A DNA stretch of 33,428 nucleotides from the NCBI GenBank assembly GCA_031289625.1, contig JAITPB010000046.1:1-33428 (forward strand), read 5' to 3'. The translations under genes were made by a program, and so were the position numbers. Numbering within the stretch: position 1 is the first letter of the stretch; the number at the start of each line of letters is the position of its first letter. Below are positions 16,154 to 24,622 of this stretch, one piece after another. Source of the DNA: Clostridiales bacterium. Its GTDB lineage: Bacteria > Bacillota > Clostridia > Lachnospirales > WQUN01. The notes beneath the pieces were generated by a model. It was not told the DNA's origin, did no database searches, and was given only the letters and a program-made list of their open reading frames with translations.

Positions 16154-19100
16154 ATGTTTATCGCGGATTTTCACATTCATTCCAAATACTCGCGCGCGAC
16201 CAGTAAAGACTGCGAACCGGAATCGCTGGACTTTTGGGCCAGGCGCAAGGGGCTGGATCTCATTGGGACGGGGGATTTCACGCACGCTGCCTGGCGGCGG
16301 GAACTGCGCGAAAAGCTTGCGCCTTCCGGCGAGGGCCTTTACGCGCTGAAAGAATCTTTTATCCGGGACAATCCGATCCAGATGCAAGGGGACGGCCCGC
16401 GCTTTATTGTGTCTGGAGAAATCAGCTCCATTTATAAAAAAAATGGAAAAGTTCGAAAAGTACATAACGTGATCCTTTTGCCCGGACTGGACGCGGCGGA
16501 TCGGCTGGCCCTCCGGCTGGAAGCCATTGGCAATCTGCATTCCGACGGCAGGCCGATACTGGGCCTGGACAGCAGGGATCTGCTTGAAATCACGCTGGAA
16601 GCCTGCCCGGAGGCGATTTTTATCCCGGCGCACATCTGGACGCCGCATTTTTCCTTGTTTGGCGCGTATTCGGGGTTCGACGATATCCATGAATGCTTTG
16701 AAGATTTGACAGATCACATCCACGCGCTGGAGACCGGGCTTTCCTCTGATCCGCCCATGAATTGGCGGCTGTCCGCTCTGGACAGTTATATCCTGGTTTC
16801 CAATTCAGACGCGCACTCTCCGGGGAATTTGGCGCGGGAAGCCAATTTATTCGATACGAAACTTTCCTATCCCGCCATCGCGAAAGCGCTGTCTCACAAA
16901 GACGCCCCCGGCTTTCACGGCACCATTGAATTTTTCCCGGAAGAAGGGAAGTATCATTATGACGGCCATCGATCCTGCGGCGTCTGCCAGAAGCCAGAGC
17001 TCACCCGGCAAACCGGAGGCGTCTGCCCCGCTTGCGGCAGAAAAATTACGGTGGGGGTGCTGCATCGTGTAGAAGCGCTGGCGGATCGCCAGGAAGGCTT
17101 TGTCCCTGCTGGCGCGCGGCCTTTTGAAAGCATTGTCCCCCTGTTGGAAGTCGTCGCCGCTTCCACCGGCCTGACCGGCGTCAAAGGCGGGCGCATGGTG
17201 GAGCATTTACTGCGGGCCTTGGGGCCGGAGCTTGTAATCCTCCGGCAAACGCCGCTGGACGAGATTGCCCGGCAGGGCGGCCCGCTTTTGTCCGAAGGCG
17301 TCCGCAGGCTGCGGGAAGGTAAAGTGCATTGGCAACCCGGTTATGACGGGGAATATGGCAAAGCGGAGATCTTGGATCAGGCCGAAAGAATTTCGATCAG
17401 CGGGCAAATGAGCCTTTTCGGGGAAGCGGAACTTATGCTCAAAAAAAACGCCGCCCCGCCCAAAACGAAAAGCCGAAAAAAAATCACGCGCCTTAATAAT
17501 GAAGAGAGCGGCGCGCCGACCAGTGCGACTGGTGCGGCCAGTGCGATCGCACCGGCCAGCCAAGAAAGCTCGTTTGACGCGCTGAACGAAGCGCAAAAAG
17601 AAGCGGCTCATTCCATGTCGCCTGTGACCGCAGTCATCGCTGGGCCTGGCACAGGCAAAACCAAGACGCTGACAAACCGGATCGCTTATCTGATCGAAGA
17701 GCGCGGCGTCCGGCCAGAACAGATCACGGCGGTCACATTTACGAACAAAGCCGCCGGTGAAATGCGCGTTCGGCTGGAAAAACATTTCGGCGATAATGGC
17801 ATTGTCAAATCCATGCGCGTCGGCACGTTTCATTCTATCTGTCTGCGCCTTTTAATCCAAAACGATTTAATTATCATAGACGAAATAGGCGCGCTGTCGC
17901 TTTTATCGGATATATTGAAGGATCGGACGCCCAAAATTTCGCCCCGCGCCGCGCTGCGGGAAATCTCTTTATACAAAAACGAAGCGAAACGCGCGGACGG
18001 TGTTTGGCAGGAGATAACCGCTCTCTACAATGAAAAGCTTACGGCTTTGGGGGCGATGGATTATGACGATATTCTGTTGAAAACGCGGGAACTGTACAGC
18101 GGGCCGGAGGAAGCGGCGCCGGAAGACGCCTTTGCGTACTTGCTGGCGGATGAATTTCAGGATGTGAACCCCGTTCAATATCAATTGCTGCGGGCTTGGG
18201 CCGGGCGCGGCAAAAGCCTGTTTGTGATCGGCGATCCTCTGCAATCCATTTACGGATTCAGAGGCGCGGACGCGCGCTGCTTCGATTGGCTGACGCGGGA
18301 TTATCCGGGCGCGGCGCTTTATGAACTCAACCAGAATTACCGATCCACGCCGGAAATTGTCGCGTGCGCAAATTGGATAAGCCCTGGGCGCGCCAATTTA
18401 ACCGCCGTCTCGCCCCATGGCCCTAAAATCCGGATTGTGCAGACGCAGGATTCTTTTTCAGAAGCTTTATTTGTGACAAAAGAGATTGTCCGGATGGTCG
18501 GCGGCATTGATATGCTGGGCAGCACGGGGCAGGGCCGCGCGTTTTCTGAAATCGCGCTTCTGTACCGCACGAACCGCCAGGCGGATATGCTGGAAGAATG
18601 TCTTGTAAAAGAAGGCGTCCCGTATACAGTCACCGGCAAAGAACGTTTTTTATCGGAACCGGAGGCCGCGCGGACGCTGGCGTTTTTTCGCTGCGCCGTT
18701 TACCCAGGCGATCTGCTCTCGCGGGCGATTTGCCAAAACGCGTTTGCCTGGGACGCCGAAACATTTTCGCAGACGCTTCATAAATACCGCGCCCTATTAG
18801 ATGAAAAAAATCCTCAGGATATCCTGGAAGCGTGGGCGCGGGAAAACCGGCTGGCGGAAGCGCCCTGTATGCAAAAATTATTCGGCATGGCCTTATTCCA
18901 TGAGAATATAAAATCGATGCTGCAAACACTGGCCTTCGGTTCCGAGAGCGATTTTACGCGGAGCGGCGGCAAGACGTATCACAAAGACGCCGTCACGCTC
19001 TCGACCTTGCACGGCGCCAAAGGATTAGAATACCCCGTTGTGTTTCTGTGCGGGCTGAACGACGGATCGATGCCGCGCTGGGATAGGGACGGGACTTGCG

Positions 19101-19276
19101 ATCTGGAGGAAGAGCGGCGGCTGTTTTACGTCGGCGCGACTAGGGCGCGGGAAGAATTGATTCTGCTGGTTTCCGGCGCGCCGTCGCCGTTCCTGGCAAA
19201 CCTTCATCAGGAAGCGTTTGTCCAGCGGGAAACTTTAGCGCGGGCGCAAACCTTTGAGCAATTTAAACTATTTTAA
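16154..19276 (+). CDS. Endonuclease Q-type PHP nuclease fused to a UvrD-type helicase
   Basis: This 1040-residue protein joins two DNA-repair modules. The N-terminal PHP-type domain has HIHSKYSRATS from residue 7 and SNSDAHSP near residue 217. A four-cysteine zinc ribbon (CGVCQK and CPACGR) lies at about 275-297. This matches endonuclease Q, which cuts 5' of deaminated bases. After an Ala/Thr-rich linker near residues 450-470 comes a compact SF1 helicase with Walker A AGPGTGKTKTL, motif Ia TFTNKAAGEM, Walker B DEFQDVNP, GDPLQSIYGFRGAD, NQNYRST, TLHGAKGLEYPVVF and VGATRARE, all intact. The likely job is incision at deaminated or damaged bases coupled to unwinding. The ATG follows an AGGAAGAGG ribosome binding site. 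Transcription is probably independent of the TPR trio. Confidence 0.93.
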   Translation: MFIADFHIHSKYSRATSKDCEPESLDFWARRKGLDLIGTGDFTHAAWRRELREKLAPSGEGLYALKESFIRDNPIQMQGDGPRFIVSGEISSIYKKNGKVRKVHNVILLPGLDAADRLALRLEAIGNLHSDGRPILGLDSRDLLEITLEACPEAIFIPAHIWTPHFSLFGAYSGFDDIHECFEDLTDHIHALETGLSSDPPMNWRLSALDSYILVSNSDAHSPGNLAREANLFDTKLSYPAIAKALSHKDAPGFHGTIEFFPEEGKYHYDGHRSCGVCQKPELTRQTGGVCPACGRKITVGVLHRVEALADRQEGFVPAGARPFESIVPLLEVVAASTGLTGVKGGRMVEHLLRALGPELVILRQTPLDEIARQGGPLLSEGVRRLREGKVHWQPGYDGEYGKAEILDQAERISISGQMSLFGEAELMLKKNAAPPKTKSRKKITRLNNEESGAPTSATGAASAIAPASQESSFDALNEAQKEAAHSMSPVTAVIAGPGTGKTKTLTNRIAYLIEERGVRPEQITAVTFTNKAAGEMRVRLEKHFGDNGIVKSMRVGTFHSICLRLLIQNDLIIIDEIGALSLLSDILKDRTPKISPRAALREISLYKNEAKRADGVWQEITALYNEKLTALGAMDYDDILLKTRELYSGPEEAAPEDAFAYLLADEFQDVNPVQYQLLRAWAGRGKSLFVIGDPLQSIYGFRGADARCFDWLTRDYPGAALYELNQNYRSTPEIVACANWISPGRANLTAVSPHGPKIRIVQTQDSFSEALFVTKEIVRMVGGIDMLGSTGQGRAFSEIALLYRTNRQADMLEECLVKEGVPYTVTGKERFLSEPEAARTLAFFRCAVYPGDLLSRAICQNAFAWDAETFSQTLHKYRALLDEKNPQDILEAWARENRLAEAPCMQKLFGMALFHENIKSMLQTLAFGSESDFTRSGGKTYHKDAVTLSTLHGAKGLEYPVVFLCGLNDGSMPRWDRDGTCDLEEERRLFYVGATRAREELILLVSGAPSPFLANLHQEAFVQRETLARAQTFEQFKLF

Positions 19277-19370
19277 TTGCGATCGTTTTTGATTTCCTTG
19301 TTAGATCCAGTTATTTGTCGGATTTGTTGTATTTTGTCAAAATTTTCTTGAATATTTTAATGAAAAAGAC

Positions 19371-19398
19371 TTGATTGTGTCTTGTTTTGTGTTATAAT
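19371..19398 (+). promoter_or_regulatory. Promoter of the surface-fibre operon
   Basis: TTGATT (19371-19376) and TATAAT (19393-19398) are spaced by 16 bases in an AT-rich, T-tract-containing region. The -10 lies 72 bases before the first gene of the fibre locus. The 194-bp gap before that gene contains nothing else I recognise. Confidence 0.65.
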
Positions 19399-19470
19399 AA
19401 ACTTACTGAAAGAAAAGCAGACGCAAAATTAGAGAGAGACAGGCAACAAGCTGGGAGGGTAATATAAATC

Positions 19471-21669
19471 ATGGTAAAATTAAAGATTCCTAAGCCTAAA
19501 GTTTTGGCTGGGATTGCGATGGCATTGATCGTCTTCGCGGAAAGTTCTGGTCTGCCAATGGCAGGAGGTGTTTACGCCGCGGCGGCGGAAATGCCAAGTG
19601 GCGCTCCCGCGGATCTGGAAACGCCCCGCCTGGATATAGAAGATCTCAACAGTATCCCCTCCCCGGCTGAACCTGCGCCCGGGTCTGGCAAAATAATTCC
19701 AACGCCGGAAGGGACGCCGTCCACTTCAGACACAACATCCACAGAAGCGTCGGTGGCTTCTGATGAAGACAATCAAAAAAATGATACAGAAAACAGCGTA
19801 AATGCCGATATAGATAATAGCCCGAGAGAAAGCAGTCCGAAAGAAAGCAGCTCGAGTGAAGATACATCGGCAGAAGATAACGCAAATCATGAGACGGGCG
19901 GCGCGGCAGGCGTTGAGATAATGCAGCTCGCGTCGGGAACCTGGGATCTCAGCGCCATAGATATTCGCGGGGAATTGAAACAATTTTTTGATACATATAT
20001 GCTGGATGAGCAATTGGCGGTCACCTGTAACAACAGGATGAACATGCTGGCGGAGGACGCCGCTGCCCAACTGTACATAGCTTGGAAAACAGGCGGACCG
20101 GAACTGACGCAATTTATTTCAGACGCCTTTGAACAGATGGATAGAGCGCGGCCCGCCGCGGAGGCAAGCAAACCTGTGACGGGTTTGGATTTCAACCGCG
20201 CGCCGGGTGCGGCGGATAAGTCCGTTGTCTTTTCGGAAGGTTCATCCAGCAGGGTCGTCAATATGTTTTCGGATTCTTATGCAAAATATCGAGTGGATCT
20301 GCGCTTTACCGTTCAAAACACGACAAGTCAGGAAAAGAAACTGAGTATGATTCTTCTTCGGGATCTTCCTTGGCTGGATGAAAACAACGGGGTTGGCTTT
20401 GATTATGTCAGCAGAGATGCTTCCAACTTCCAAATCAGTTCCGGCAATGTGATCTTCAGCGCCGCGGAAGTGATGTCACAGGAAAATTATCAGAGTGGTC
20501 AGCACAGCGGCGCGTTTCTGAAACTGGCGTCCAATGAGACGGCGGTTTTGATAGCGCCGAACGCATCCGCCGATGTCACGGTTTCTTATTGGCTGCAAGC
20601 GAAGATGAGCCCGGAAGCGGGCGTTAGGAATGTCAATGTTTCCATGGACGCGTCAACACAATGCGCCGTTTTCCTCGGCGCCGCGCAGCCAGACGAGGAG
20701 TGGCAGGGCGTTCCTGACCCATCTATGGAATTTGTTACCCAGGTCATGCCATTTGGAGGCCTGGCGGTGACAATTCCGCCTCAATGTCAATTTGGAGCGT
20801 TTAATCCATACCATGTTTTTTTGAAAGGTACAGTAGGACAAATAGATGGCTCTGTCAAAATCAAAAAAACAGCGCGCGATCTGGCTGATTTGAACACGCC
20901 GGGCGCGAGCGAGTATACGATAGCAGAGCTGCCCGCCGCGTGGCTGAATATGAACAACTTGCTGGAAAAATATTTTGACCTCGGCGCAGAAGTGTCCAAA
21001 GAGGGGCAAAGCCCGGAAAATGTTCCGCTTGCGCATGGGAGCTCGGCTGAAAACGACGCTGAAAGTTATGTCAATTTTACCTTGTCTCTGGATATAAACG
21101 CAGATGTGATCACGGGCGTCATGCGGCTGACGCCGCGGTATAGCGAATTGAACGCTTCCGCATCCCCCTTTGTCATTCGCGGCGCTTCCGCGGCTATCAC
21201 CATGACTTTGACCGGTGGCGCAGGATATAAAAATCAAAGGCCGGAAGGTGTTTTTGATGTCGTCGCGCTGTACACAGACGAATCAGAAAATAAGCGCGTG
21301 TTTCATGTTCCTTTTCAATTGTCGGCGGCGAACGGATACAAGGAAAGTCAAAACTGCGCCGTACCGGCGGGTTCTGTGAGAGACGGCCTTGTGCTTGGCG
21401 TTTATGCGCCATACGGCTATCAGGCTGAAACACTAACGGCGAATTTTTCCAACGTGGCAAACGCGATGGCCGTCCTTTCAAACAATTATTGGGTCAACAA
21501 CAAAAACGCGGAAGTGAATCTGGAGAATTTTTTGACTTACATAAATCAAGAATTGACAGCGGCCCCGCCGAACCTGGCAGTAGAATTATCGGTTAAGCCT
21601 ATATTCAAGCCATGGATCAGAGGCTGGGCGTTTCTGGGCATGATGCTGGAAAGAAGGTTTGGGCTATGA
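19471..21669 (+). CDS. Large secreted surface protein, first gene of the fibre locus
   Basis: This 732-residue protein has a classical Sec signal peptide. The N-terminus is basic (KLKIPKPK), a hydrophobic core covers about residues 12-36 and an Ala-rich cleavage region (GGVYAAAAE) ends near residue 40. A 110-residue Ser/Pro/Thr/Glu-rich disordered stretch follows, then a mostly beta-rich ectodomain. There is no SipW-type AxxTYAWFS motif, no LPXTG motif and no C-terminal membrane anchor. I do not recognise a domain. Its position at the head of the operon suggests an accessory or tip component of the fibre. GGGAGGG lies eleven bases before the ATG. The stop overlaps the next ATG in an ATGA. Confidence 0.7.
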   Translation: MVKLKIPKPKVLAGIAMALIVFAESSGLPMAGGVYAAAAEMPSGAPADLETPRLDIEDLNSIPSPAEPAPGSGKIIPTPEGTPSTSDTTSTEASVASDEDNQKNDTENSVNADIDNSPRESSPKESSSSEDTSAEDNANHETGGAAGVEIMQLASGTWDLSAIDIRGELKQFFDTYMLDEQLAVTCNNRMNMLAEDAAAQLYIAWKTGGPELTQFISDAFEQMDRARPAAEASKPVTGLDFNRAPGAADKSVVFSEGSSSRVVNMFSDSYAKYRVDLRFTVQNTTSQEKKLSMILLRDLPWLDENNGVGFDYVSRDASNFQISSGNVIFSAAEVMSQENYQSGQHSGAFLKLASNETAVLIAPNASADVTVSYWLQAKMSPEAGVRNVNVSMDASTQCAVFLGAAQPDEEWQGVPDPSMEFVTQVMPFGGLAVTIPPQCQFGAFNPYHVFLKGTVGQIDGSVKIKKTARDLADLNTPGASEYTIAELPAAWLNMNNLLEKYFDLGAEVSKEGQSPENVPLAHGSSAENDAESYVNFTLSLDINADVITGVMRLTPRYSELNASASPFVIRGASAAITMTLTGGAGYKNQRPEGVFDVVALYTDESENKRVFHVPFQLSAANGYKESQNCAVPAGSVRDGLVLGVYAPYGYQAETLTANFSNVANAMAVLSNNYWVNNKNAEVNLENFLTYINQELTAAPPNLAVELSVKPIFKPWIRGWAFLGMMLERRFGL

Positions 21670-22340
21670 AAAATTTTTCTCAAAGATTGTTGACGCCGAA
21701 AATTATCGGAGTTGTTGTCTTTCTGATTGCCATTCTCGCGGTGTGCTTAAATGCGACATACGCTTGGTTTTCAGATAAATCAGCAGCGCCGGCGGCTTTA
21801 GTGGATTTAAGCGGGGTGCAAAACGCGATACCGATGGGCGGCATGTCGTCGTCTGACACAAGCCTTCAAGTGGAAGTCACCGCCGACGGCATGAAAAAGT
21901 CCTGGTATCCGGGCGAAACAATGGGTATCACCCTGACTGTCAGCAATCCAAACACCATGCCGATTGTGTTCCGGGTGGCCAAAAGCCCCACGGCGGAAGA
22001 GCTGCTCAACAATAGTTTTCTGGTGGAGAACATCTTCAGCGATCCCAACAACCCGGATAATCAAATCAACCGTATCTTCGGAGAGGAAACAGTTTCAGCG
22101 GAAAACGGCAGCTCGGTTTATTATTACGGACAGCTGCTCGCGGGAAAAACATGCGAAATGCGGGTTACTATGGCATTGAAAGGGCAAGACCTTCCCGAAG
22201 ATGGAAACAGCTACCAAGGAAACAATATACAAAGTTTTATCCGGGTAGACATTTGCCAATCGTCTGTATACGCGGTAAAAGATTATTTTAATTTCGATGT
22301 AGTGCAGGACGCCAACGGCTTATTGCAGGTCAAGCCATAA
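21666..22340 (+). CDS. Small secreted protein with SipW-type signal peptide, TasA-like
   Basis: The 224-residue product begins with a basic segment, a hydrophobic core (about residues 12-30) and the SipW-dependent motif ATYAWFSDKS. That motif marks substrates of the SipW-type signal peptidase encoded downstream. The mature part has a YPGE-type strand pair followed by TVSNPNTMPIVFRVAKS, like the beta-sandwich fibre subunits of this locus, but it is shorter. It may be a minor subunit or initiator. The ATG at 21666 overlaps the previous stop as ATGA. No cell-wall anchor is present. Confidence 0.75.
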   Translation: MKNFSQRLLTPKIIGVVVFLIAILAVCLNATYAWFSDKSAAPAALVDLSGVQNAIPMGGMSSSDTSLQVEVTADGMKKSWYPGETMGITLTVSNPNTMPIVFRVAKSPTAEELLNNSFLVENIFSDPNNPDNQINRIFGEETVSAENGSSVYYYGQLLAGKTCEMRVTMALKGQDLPEDGNSYQGNNIQSFIRVDICQSSVYAVKDYFNFDVVQDANGLLQVKP

Positions 22341-22352
22341 GGGGGGAGCAAA

Positions 22353-23030
22353 GTGAATCGCAGCAAAATCAAACGTTTCCCTCTGACATATAAAATCATA
22401 GCCGCTTTCATGATGACCATTCTCATTGTGACAGGCAGTGTGGCTGTTTTTGGCTGGTTTTCAGATATGAAAATTCAGCAGGTAGATCAAACAGTGGCGC
22501 GGCTTAACATTGGAATTGAAAAAGCCGCCGGCGATACTTGGCTCTATAATGTCGTAAACGGTGAAGTGAACGCGGCGGGCGGGTTTGCTTTGATGAATCG
22601 CGGCGATCGCGAAACGTTCATGCGCGTGGGCGTCATTCCCACCTGGCTGGACGAGCAGAATAGGCCCATTGGAGTGGAAGCGGACGCCGCTGAAGTCATG
22701 CAGAGCGTTACGATCAGCGCGCCGAATAATTTGAAAATCCAGCCTTCGCTTTACAGTGCGGCGCTGATGTTCGACGGCGCGGAGTATGAGGGGAAAAAGA
22801 CGTTTATCCGATTGATGGACACAGAGAGTAACGATTATGCGCTTGTTCCGTCAGCGCAGAATGATAGTATAAAAATTATCTGTCAGTTTCAAGTGAGAAA
22901 GACCAGCGGAATACCTGATAATGCCAAATATTTGCGCCTTTCCTTTGTCCCTGAGGCTATACAGGCTACAGAAGACGCTTTGGCGTATGTACGAAGCAAG
23001 ACAAATTCCGGTTTGAACGCGCCCTGGTAA
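22353..23030 (+). CDS. Small secreted protein with degenerate SipW-type signal peptide
   Basis: This 225-residue protein starts with GTG, six bases after a GGGGGGAG ribosome binding site. The basic N-terminus (NRSKIKRFPLTYK) and hydrophobic core lead to VAVFGWFSDMK. This keeps the WFSD part of the SipW motif but lacks the preceding TYA. The mature part is beta-rich (LMNRGDRETFMRVGVIP, LRLSFVPEAIQ) and recalls the other fibre subunits. It begins 12 bases after the preceding gene, in the same transcript. It is probably an accessory subunit and its cleavage by the SipW-like enzyme is uncertain. Confidence 0.65.
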   Translation: MNRSKIKRFPLTYKIIAAFMMTILIVTGSVAVFGWFSDMKIQQVDQTVARLNIGIEKAAGDTWLYNVVNGEVNAAGGFALMNRGDRETFMRVGVIPTWLDEQNRPIGVEADAAEVMQSVTISAPNNLKIQPSLYSAALMFDGAEYEGKKTFIRLMDTESNDYALVPSAQNDSIKIICQFQVRKTSGIPDNAKYLRLSFVPEAIQATEDALAYVRSKTNSGLNAPW

Positions 23031-23065
23031 ATAAAGAGATGGAGCCAGAGAAGGGACGTGGAGCG

Positions 23066-24322
23066 GTGAGGTTTTGGAAAATAAGATGGCTGAAAATACT
23101 GACGGCCATTATTGTTCAGTTAAGTTTACTGACAGCGCCTGTAACGCTTGTGGAGGTTTTTGCCAATACGATTTATTACGAAGTGCATGGCAATTTGGAT
23201 CAAGACAGCTTGGTGGTTGTGAATGAGCTGTTCACGCACCAAAGTCTGAAACCTACACACGTGTATGATATTATGGGATTTTTTCATCTGCACGATCCCT
23301 ATTGGGATTTCGAGGGGGTTTATCCAGGCAGCGACCCAGTGTACGCTTACATGACGCTGCGCAACGACAGCCGCGCGCCCATCGAATTGACGATGTCGGC
23401 GCAGAGCGTATCCAAAGCGCCGGAATTAGATCCGGCGAAACCTCTGGCGCCTCAGCATGTGCCAGGCGTTGATCCAGTTCAAACGCAGCTGATGTCGGAG
23501 TGGCCGGAAGAGCCTCATTTATCTAACCCGCCGAATTTGGCGGATGTCCTGTGGCTGGTGGTTACTCTGGATAAAGAACCCGGTCAAAGTTATGACGACT
23601 TAGATGATAAGCCGCTGTACAACGGATGGCTGTCAGGGTTCGATGAGGAGGCGGCTGCCTTCAAATCCATTCCGATGGGATCCCTGAGCGCCAAATCCTA
23701 CGCTAAATATAAATTTGCGGTAACGATGTGGCCTGGCGCCGATAATCGCTATCAGAATCTATCCGCAGACTTTGATGTTTTTTTGACAGGTGAGTATTAT
23801 GGGCCGCTAGACCCAGGGCCGGAGCGTCCGACGCCAACACCAGGCGCGGATCAACCAACGCCAACACCAGATGCGGATCAATCAACGCTGCCGTCAGGCA
23901 CAGATCAACCAACGCCGCCTTCGGAATCGCCCGAATGGCCGATGTTCTCACCCGATCCTCCCACTTTCACAGAAACGCCAATTCAAACGCCAATCCAAAC
24001 GTCAACCAATATTCCAACCCAAACGCCAATCAATATTCCAATTCCAACATCAACAGAAACGCCGATCAAACCGCCAATTCAAGAAACGAATACGCCGCCG
24101 CCCACGGATTCTGCGCCTTTAGAACCAACGCCGGGCGCCGAAGAGCTGGTGACGCTGCCAACCCCAGCGCCGCCGCCAGGTGGAGGGCTGACTATAGATA
24201 AAATGCCGCCGACAGGCGAGGAACCAGTGGCGCGAAGCGTATCCTTGGGATTGCTGCTGATAACTGCAGGACTGATGATTTGTTGTGGCAAAAAGCGACA
24301 GCCCGCGCCCCCTGAAATTTAA
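23066..24322 (+). CDS. Cell-wall-anchored protein with P/T-rich stalk and MPPTG sorting signal
   Basis: The product has a signal peptide (about residues 4-33, with cleavage likely near EVFANT), an ectodomain of about 220 residues and a Pro/Thr/Gln-rich stalk of about 120 residues with degenerate repeats such as PTPTPGADQ. It ends with a complete sorting signal: the sortase site MPPTGEEP, a hydrophobic stretch (SVSLGLLLITAGLMICC) and a basic tail (GKKRQ). It is therefore a likely substrate of the sortase encoded at the end of the locus. It may link fibres to peptidoglycan, as TapA does in Bacillus by other means. GTG 23066 is preferred, with AGGGA about ten bases upstream. ATG 23039 would add nine residues but lacks a spaced site. 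Confidence 0.8.
   Translation: MRFWKIRWLKILTAIIVQLSLLTAPVTLVEVFANTIYYEVHGNLDQDSLVVVNELFTHQSLKPTHVYDIMGFFHLHDPYWDFEGVYPGSDPVYAYMTLRNDSRAPIELTMSAQSVSKAPELDPAKPLAPQHVPGVDPVQTQLMSEWPEEPHLSNPPNLADVLWLVVTLDKEPGQSYDDLDDKPLYNGWLSGFDEEAAAFKSIPMGSLSAKSYAKYKFAVTMWPGADNRYQNLSADFDVFLTGEYYGPLDPGPERPTPTPGADQPTPTPDADQSTLPSGTDQPTPPSESPEWPMFSPDPPTFTETPIQTPIQTSTNIPTQTPINIPIPTSTETPIKPPIQETNTPPPTDSAPLEPTPGAEELVTLPTPAPPPGGGLTIDKMPPTGEEPVARSVSLGLLLITAGLMICCGKKRQPAPPEI
23829..24080 (+). repeat. Degenerate tandem repeats encoding the Pro/Thr-rich stalk
   Basis: About three imperfect 27-30 base units encode PTPTPGADQ-like peptides (23829-23915). Further units built on ACGCCAATTCAA and CCAATATTCC variants encode PIQTP and NIPTQTP peptides. 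This fits a cell-wall-spanning stalk. Confidence 0.65.
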
Positions 24323-24622
24323 TATGGCATGACCCGGCCGCTCCTGTACTTGGCCAGCGCCGGTTTAAATATAGAGAAGAGATAAAAAATTGCGGAAGCT
24401 TTTCATGCGAGCCGCCGCAGATAGAGAAAGAGCGAAGAGAGGTGAGGCCTGGCAAGCTGAATCGGTTTCAAGTGGACTTTGTGTTAGCATGTCGAAAGTG
24501 AATGGTTAGGCAAGGAGAGTTTACAAGAAGCGCGGCGTTTTTTTCCGCGGCTGAAGGATTGAGAGAGAGAGTTATAACAAAAAAAATAAAAGAGAAAGAC
24601 AAAAAGGGAGAGTGTATTATAA
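24323..24622 (+). promoter_or_regulatory. 300-bp leader region of the main fibre gene
   Basis: No gene is visible here. A weak GC-rich hairpin (24334-24363) after the sorting-signal gene may be a terminator. A second stem-loop at 24391-24419 pairs TGCGG with CCGCA and GCT with AGC around a two-by-two internal loop. A poor promoter (GCTGAA, 17 bases, TATAAC at 24573-24578) lies 44 bases before the next ATG. The last 80 bases are purine-rich. No known riboswitch consensus was recognised. Confidence 0.4.
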
